This document shows, in pieces, positions 58,113 to 64,000 of a stretch of DNA of 64,000 bases (the first letter of the stretch is position 1; every line of letters begins with the position of its first letter). The position numbers and the translations under genes are program-made. The notes below the pieces were generated by a model. That model was not told the origin of the DNA. It saw only the letters and a program-made list of their open reading frames with translations, and ran no database searches. Origin of the DNA: Anisodus tanguticus (taxonomy: Eukaryota > Streptophyta > Magnoliopsida > Solanales > Solanaceae); contig CM067553.1 of NCBI GenBank assembly GCA_034509755.1, positions 47,186,110-47,250,109 of the forward strand, written 5' to 3'.

Positions 58113-58414
58113 ATCCCTTCTTGAAAGAGATTTTGGCGCACTCACATGGTGTCTTTTCATTTCCAGCAATATTTCAGCGGACCGATGTTGCATAAGGAGA
58201 GGTAGCTTCAGCTTTGAACCTTCCATAGTTGAATACCATCGGACTTACTTACTGCGCGCGTGAACGTGATGTCTTGAACCGTCAGTGTTTAGTGTAAGCC
58301 AAGTCAATGGTACCAACACAACAAATTCCCTTACTCTCTTCTTCGTAATGTTTTGTCCGTTTTGGCCATGGACAACGTCTTGGATTCTTAAGTGCGTTCA
58401 TTTTGAGGCGGCCC
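58113..58414 (-). mobile_element. Extra Copia-4 internal 3' piece beyond the right LTR
   Basis: The 300 bp after the right LTR match 52838-53138, the internal DNA next to the left LTR, including the purine tract. The match ends at GAGGCGGCC. So the right LTR is followed by what should lie upstream of a 3' LTR, giving an LTR-internal-LTR-internal arrangement. Confidence 0.85.
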
Positions 58415-59317
58415 GTTTTGGCCATGGACAAACAGTATATCAGCAGGGTATACCAATACTTCCAAAGTATCCATGTGTCCATCACGAGTAGTCATTACTC
58501 ATAACAGATGAGACATACTACATCCTCCAAGGATGTGATGGATACCACATGTCGACTTATCACATATCATCGATATCCCATTCTCGATGATCATTAGTCG
58601 AGACTATTTTAAGAGTTACGTTATAATATTAATATCTCACATTATCAATAACAGCGTAACCTCCAGGGATGCATATTATAGAATATTATAAACAATCAAT
58701 TAATAATTCAATAATTTCAAATGCCAAAATATTAATCTCCATTAATAACAATACGAATGTGTGCAAAATACATTTCTCCTAATATAGATTATCTCTAGGA
58801 CATAAATATACTTTCAAAATGTCTCTCTTTCGGATGGTATGATTGAACAGTTCAATTATAACTTTTCATTCTTGAGTTTTGAAAAATGAAAACGCTCCAT
58901 CATTTAATTATTAAATTTGAAGGGAGTTCTTTATCGTTAATTAGCAGAGTTGAAGAAATTGTTTCCAAAACTCTTGAAATTAAATTGGAGAAGAATGATT
59001 GTTTTGTAAGTTTGTTTATGGTGCTTCTAATAATTATTAAATAACTCGGCTTCAATTACAGTAGTTATTAACATGATTTCTATGTTTAATTCTCTGATTT
59101 TTGACAATGACTAATCGATGTAAGATGTTTTACATAAAGTATACTAATTCCTTATTTCTTTAGGAAAATACAAATAAACACAACTTATTAACATTCTCTG
59201 CAAATATTAATCCGAAAATTAATTAATATTATAATTTGTTTCGAAATCTGTAAGCGAGTATAATTCAAAAGTGTCAACGATGAATAAAAATCTTGCTTCA
59301 AACACACAAATTATTTT
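58415..59317. other. Intergenic, AT-rich
   Basis: No gene or clear repeat recognised. A second occurrence of CGTTTTGGCCATGGACAA at 58415-58432 repeats part of 58358-58374 and marks the junction with the Copia-4 piece. Confidence 0.5.
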
Positions 59318-61275
59318 TGCAGGAAAGAAATAATCCCTTAATTATTTTCATTAATGAATGAGTATATATACAATTTACAATTTTCATAATATGGAAAATC
59401 CTATTCCTATTTTACTCCCAAAATCCTATTCTATTTGTACAAGAATTCTATAATTATGGTAAGTGTACAATGCTAATTATATACAAAAACTATTACAAAA
59501 AATCATGATATACACGGTGGGTATACCGTGTATATCACGGTCTCCCAATTGCCTTGGGTTTTCGTGATATACACGGTATACACAAGATAGTATACCGTGT
59601 ATATCATGTATGTATAATATGATATACTTTCACACCCCGCAGTCATAGCGGGCGATATTCGTACGCTGAGACTGTCCATAGAAACTTCTAATAGGACCGA
59701 GGGAAGACCCTTGGTGAATATGTCTGCAATTTGATACCTGGAAGGAATATGTAAGACACATACTTGTCCACGAGCTACATTTTCGCGAACAAAATGGATA
59801 TCCATCTCAATATGTTTAGTGCGCTTGTGTTGATTCAAGGAAGAACCACGATGATATATGAACAATGAATTATCAGACTTGCTATGAGAAAACTCAATAG
59901 ACGAAACATAGTCTGTAAATCTCTTATATCAAGCTCGTGGGGCCTGCTTAAGCCCATACAATGACTTCTTCAATAAACAAACATGATGAGGATATTTGGG
60001 GTCTCGAAAACCCTACGGTTGATGCATGTAAATGGTCTCCTTAAGATCACCATGTAAGAAAGCATTCTTCATATCTAACTGATGAATGGGTCATGCCTTT
60101 GAAAGAGCCAACTGAGAACAGTGTGAATGGTAGCCGGTTTGACCACCGGACTAAATGTCTCACCACAATCCACGCCAACCTGTTGAGTTTTACCATCATC
60201 GACAAGATGAGTCTTATGTCTCGCAAAAGAACCATCAAAATTATCTTTATGAGTAAAAATCCACATAGACCGAATAATATTAACACCAGAAGGACGCGAG
60301 ACCAACTCCCACGTCTTATTTTCAATAAGAGCATTATATTCGTCGTTCATAGCCAATTTCTAATTTGGGTCATTTAAGACAGACACTGGATTACGAGGTA
60401 GAGGGAATTTAGAGACATTAGAATTGAGATTAAAATGTCGTTTTGGTTTAAAAATACCCCTTGGATTACGAGTAACTGGCCCTTGACTCGAGGAAAACGG
60501 GTGGATTTTGGGCAGTGGGTGGGCTGGTGACGGGCTGGCTAGCAGGTAGTGGACCTGCTGGCCCAATGACGAAAACAATGGCTAGAACGGAGACTGGGAC
60601 AGTGGGTTGGACCACTGGAACAATACTGAGATCGATCTTGGTGAGTGGGGCGGCCACCGGCGGATGTGACGGAACGAGTAAGACCAATGGCGATGGGCAT
60701 CTTGGTGGATTTTGGGTGCAGGACAAGTCTGATAAATGGTGGATAATATACGGGGAGACCTCATCATCTAAAAAATTATACGAACTAAGCCCGGGACTAC
60801 TTTAGCAAACAGAAATTGAGTTTCATAAAAAATAACATGGCGACTAATTATGATTTTATTAGATGATAAATTAAAATATTTGTAATGACGATGATTAGAT
60901 GGATAACCCAAAAACACACAGGGGGTAGAACGGGTTTGAAGTTTGTTAATTGTAGTTGACGGAAATAGCGGATAACAAAAGCACCCAAAGACCCCAAGAT
61001 GGGAATACGAAGGATCCTTATTATAGAGGAATTGAAGAGGGATGAATATACCAATCCTTTGGTAGGAAGTATGTTAAGAATATAAGTAGCCATTTGTAGA
61101 GCATGATGCCAAAAGGAAGGGGGTACGGAAGCATGGACTAATAAAGTACAGACAATGTTATTAATTGTACGAATTTTTCGTTCGGCTTTTCCATTTTGTG
61201 AGGAAGTATGATTACAACAGAAACGAAAAACTATGCCATTAGCAGCACAAAAATCCCGTACTTCAACAAAGCTCG
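59318..61275 (-). mobile_element. Copia of the Copia-2 family, internally deleted (Copia-2C)
   Basis: The 3' LTR is at about 59318-59634 (minus strand starts TGTGAAAGTATATC, ends GGGATTATTTCTTTC...), next to a purine tract GCGGGG. Then RNase H end (KRTKHIEMDIHFVRENVARG, ADIFTKGLP), joined directly to reverse transcriptase (YHRGSS) at about 59836; reverse transcriptase start at 60356-60075 (MAMNDEYNALIENKTWELVS); integrase from about 60780 to 61275 (SSQNGKAERKIRTINN, NILPTKGLVYSS). Everything 5' of the integrase core is missing. Dead. Confidence 0.85.
59504..59620. repeat. Nested inverted repeats in Copia-2C LTR
   Basis: GATATACACGGT and its complement ACCGTGTATATC alternate: 59507, 59527, 59570 and 59593 (approximate starts). 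The outer pair CATGATATACACGG / CCGTGTATATCATG could form a long stem enclosing two smaller hairpins. Confidence 0.8.
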
Positions 61276-61379
61276 ATTGAGCTCGCTCAGGCTCAACTCG
61301 GCTTGTATTGTAAAAAAATCGATTGAGCTATTGGTTCAATTGGGATCAGCTTGGGGACGATTCGATGTCAAGGTCTAAT

Positions 61380-62295
61380 CCTACAAGTAATATATTCCGT
61401 TGCTTTGAACAATGTATTGATTGTTCATATTTAGATTGGCAATTTTAGTAGTCGAGCCTATTTGTGTAAATCATATATTCAACTTAGAAAAGCAATGCTT
61501 AACGTACGGGTGTTAAAAGGACCAAAGCAAGATGCCATTGACAACTCTATTTGATACTTTTATTTGTTGTTTCAAGAAATCTCTTGCTTTTTATGTACAC
61601 ATAAGCTTAGGTATAATAATTGCCCGTCTTCAACAAATTTTTCCATCAATCAAAAAATTCTTAAAAGACATTAACTGCACGTATTGAAACTCTGATGAAT
61701 AATTGACCTTCTACAAACCATATTATATAATGTGACGGTCTTCCAATATTATAAGCTCTTGGAACTTCTAATTACATTAGTTTCCGCGAATCCATATACT
61801 ATGAAAGAAGAGAAAAGGGAAAAAGGATTTTTTTTCTATGAAAATATATTTATACAATGAGAATTCAAAAACAAAGGAGATAATTTATCAAACACTTATT
61901 CACGCTCAATATTTATATTAAACCAATAAACATATAAAATGTATTTTTTACTAGCTCATCCTCGATAAGCTTTTGCAATTACAATTAAAGTAGAGGTTTT
62001 AAGCTTTTGAATATTTAACCATAGACGAGAAGTGCTTTTGAATATTTATTACTTAAATTTTAATCGAAGTAGATAGAATAATATCAAATATCATCTTCTA
62101 ATCTGCATTTTTTTGGAACTCAAACTCATTTAAGAAGTTTAATTTTTATCTTTTAGCAACCGAACAGAAAGTGATCTAAGATACCAATGTGGTACAAGAA
62201 ATTCCGTTAAAACAACTTAGAAAAATTCGTCTACACCAACTACCATGTTTCTTTTCTGCATTCCTTATATAACCCAAATATAGTTATATACTCCA
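61380..62295 (-). repeat. Inverted diverged copy of DNA around 37.5-44.9 kb
   Basis: Reading the minus strand, pieces match in order: 37545-37590, 38325-38529, 41552-41785, 42055-42600 and 44796-44865. Shared phrases include TTATATAAGGAATGCA, CTTGTACCACATTG, GAATTCTCATTGTATAAATA, ACGGGTGTTAAAAGGACC (plus strand) and ATGAACAATCAATA. The 37-45 kb locus has extra hAT, CACTA, MITE and Copia DNA between these pieces, absent here, so this copy approximates the pre-insertion state. Confidence 0.8.
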
Positions 62296-64000
62296 AAAAA
62301 TTATGAGTTGTGTGTTAGTTTAATTTGCAATAACATTTTTTTTCATAAAGTACACAAGATATGGCTTTAAATCTGCTTAAAAATGTAACTGGTGCAATAA
62401 CTAATTTTCATTCTCCATTACAGCTTCTATATTTGGTCTTTACTAACTATAAAAACAATTCTGATTATTTATTACTTTCTACGTCACAATTTATACGAGG
62501 ATGGACCTATTTGGGGGAGTCAAACAACTATTACTTTAACTCAATTTCAAACATAGTTCTTCAAGTATTTTATAATAAAATTTACATATTTAAAACCTAT
62601 ATAAAACATACTATAAGTCTACATAATTAATAATTCACAATATATGAAAAGAATTGGAAAAAATCGTAGTTAATGAAATAGTTGTGTAACTCTCCAAATA
62701 GATCAACCGTCGTATATATTGGAATGGAGGGAGTACATACTTATTTGTCAACATTCATTATTGTAAGATAACACTCTTAATTTTTATGGTTAACTACTAA
62801 ACACTAAATACGATTAAATAAACTAATTTTCTTTTGTGTTAATAACCCATTTGGTCCTTGAATTATTGATAAATTCTAATTTTAATTTTTATGATATTTA
62901 ATTTAGCATATTTGATTCTTTTTTTTTTTAACAACAGCACATCTGATTCAAATTTCTTGTGTATAAAAATGAAGATCTATTATGTGCAAAAACGAAGATC
63001 TCTTACAAATTCAATTGACCTTTTAATTACTCGTGTGTTACATTAATCGTATTTGACATAAATAACATATTTAACCCTCCATAGACCTAACTCGTGAATT
63101 ACACTGCATTTTTTGTTGTTGATAAATAATTGTTTCCCTCCGAAGTGCTTACCGTTTTATCGGTTGACGAAATCGGATGACAAATTGATTCCTTAACTAA
63201 GCGATTTGGGCCAGAAGTGGAACTCTAACTTCCAGCAATGGGTTCCCCAACTACTCCATAAAGTGTTAGGATGGTGAGTGAGTAAACTAAGTGGTAAGAT
63301 ACATAAATACATCTAGAGTGTAACTAAAGGCGATAAATGTAGAATGAAGATACGTAAGAATCAGATTTTTGATTGATTGTGTATTTTTTTATTCTGTACA
63401 CGTGATTTTACATTTATAGTACAAGAAAATAAACGTGACCCCCCCTATGTTAGCCATCGAACTACCCACGATATCCACTAGCCAACTATGAGGAGGCGGT
63501 GCCGATTTTTTCGCCTGGACCTCTAACACGATTGACAACACTCCTTTCAGGCTGTTGCTGATTGCTACCTTTTCTAGAAGGTCCTTTGACTTGATCTTCG
63601 AGGCGTTCGAGTATATGTGTGTCTCAACCGTTCCTCGAAATTATGTTGCTTTTTTAGCCGAGGATAGGGACTAACGGATTCGGCAATGATTCCGCTCAGT
63701 TACCGATAGAATTATTTTCCATCTTTAGTTGTCACTTGATTCGACTAAACATTTTTTAGTGTTAACAATAACATCTCTACATAAAAGGACTAAAATTAAG
63801 CATTTTAATTAATTAAATACTAAAAGTAGTTCTTTCGAGTACCACAAAAATTAAAATCAGAATCAAACGACATTAGGGGAAAAAAGTACTACATGGTATT
63901 TTATATTAAAATAATTCGTGATAAATAAGAAAAAAAGTACATTGGACTTGATGGGATCCTATATTTTATTATTTTTCTGGTGGATCAAGTTTTTGAACAA
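62296..64000. other. Intergenic, MITE relics only
   Basis: A worn CTCCCTCC-type relic ends at 62721-62736 (GAATGGAGGGAGTACAT) and may start near 62470. A GC-richer patch at 63438-63610 is unidentified. The small open frame at 62361-62630 has no recognisable domain and skewed AT-rich codons, so I do not call it a gene. Confidence 0.45.

Noticed and set aside
62361..62630. An 89-codon frame near the window end
   Set aside because: AT-rich codon use, no recognisable domain, no homologue seen in the window. A gene cannot be supported.

Overview
This is a plant nuclear window, almost certainly from a nightshade (Solanaceae). Genes are intron-split, the DNA is AT-rich, TS-type SINE tails ending in (TTG)n recur, and most of the DNA is Ty1/Copia retrotransposons, MITEs, a CACTA and a hAT element. 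I see no prokaryotic operon, CRISPR array, rRNA gene or tRNA gene.

Layout. 0-3.4 kb: repeats, including one copy of a 1.1 kb family (second copy at 14.5 kb), a long (TA)n tract and a degenerate tandem array. 3.45-8.29 kb: a structurally complete but coding-dead Copia element (minus strand) with matching 5-bp target duplications. 8.3-11.5 kb: intergenic, with a relict exon of an ATX1/CCH copper chaperone and a plastid rpoB fragment. 11.57-13.11 kb: a class III peroxidase gene (two exons, 334 aa), the clearest intact gene. 16.0-20.2 kb: a 5'-truncated pseudogene of a full-size ABCG/PDR transporter, split by a solo LTR. 22.5-30.6 kb, opposite strand: the related 20-exon PDR transporter gene, complete except for a one-base frameshift in exon 1. 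31-34 kb: SINEs and MITEs. 34-49.7 kb: a retrotransposon nest (Copia fragments, a 726-bp hAT element with 8-bp duplications, a deleted CACTA element, and one Copia inserted next to a fragment of another). 50-50.9 kb: an F-box/LRR gene with one in-frame amber codon. 51.6-58.4 kb: a compound Copia with 1.2-kb LTRs. 59.3-61.3 kb: another internally deleted Copia. 61.4-62.3 kb: an inverted diverged copy of DNA around 37.5-44.9 kb that lacks several of its insertions. The last 1.7 kb holds nothing I recognise beyond MITE relics.

The only host genes likely to matter are the secreted peroxidase and the PDR transporter. Both belong to locally duplicated families: repeated flanks bracket the peroxidase, and the PDR pair is tail to tail. 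I found no convincing new biological system. The interesting content is how duplication, nested insertion and small lesions have shaped these loci. Exon limits and motifs were read by eye, with no database search.
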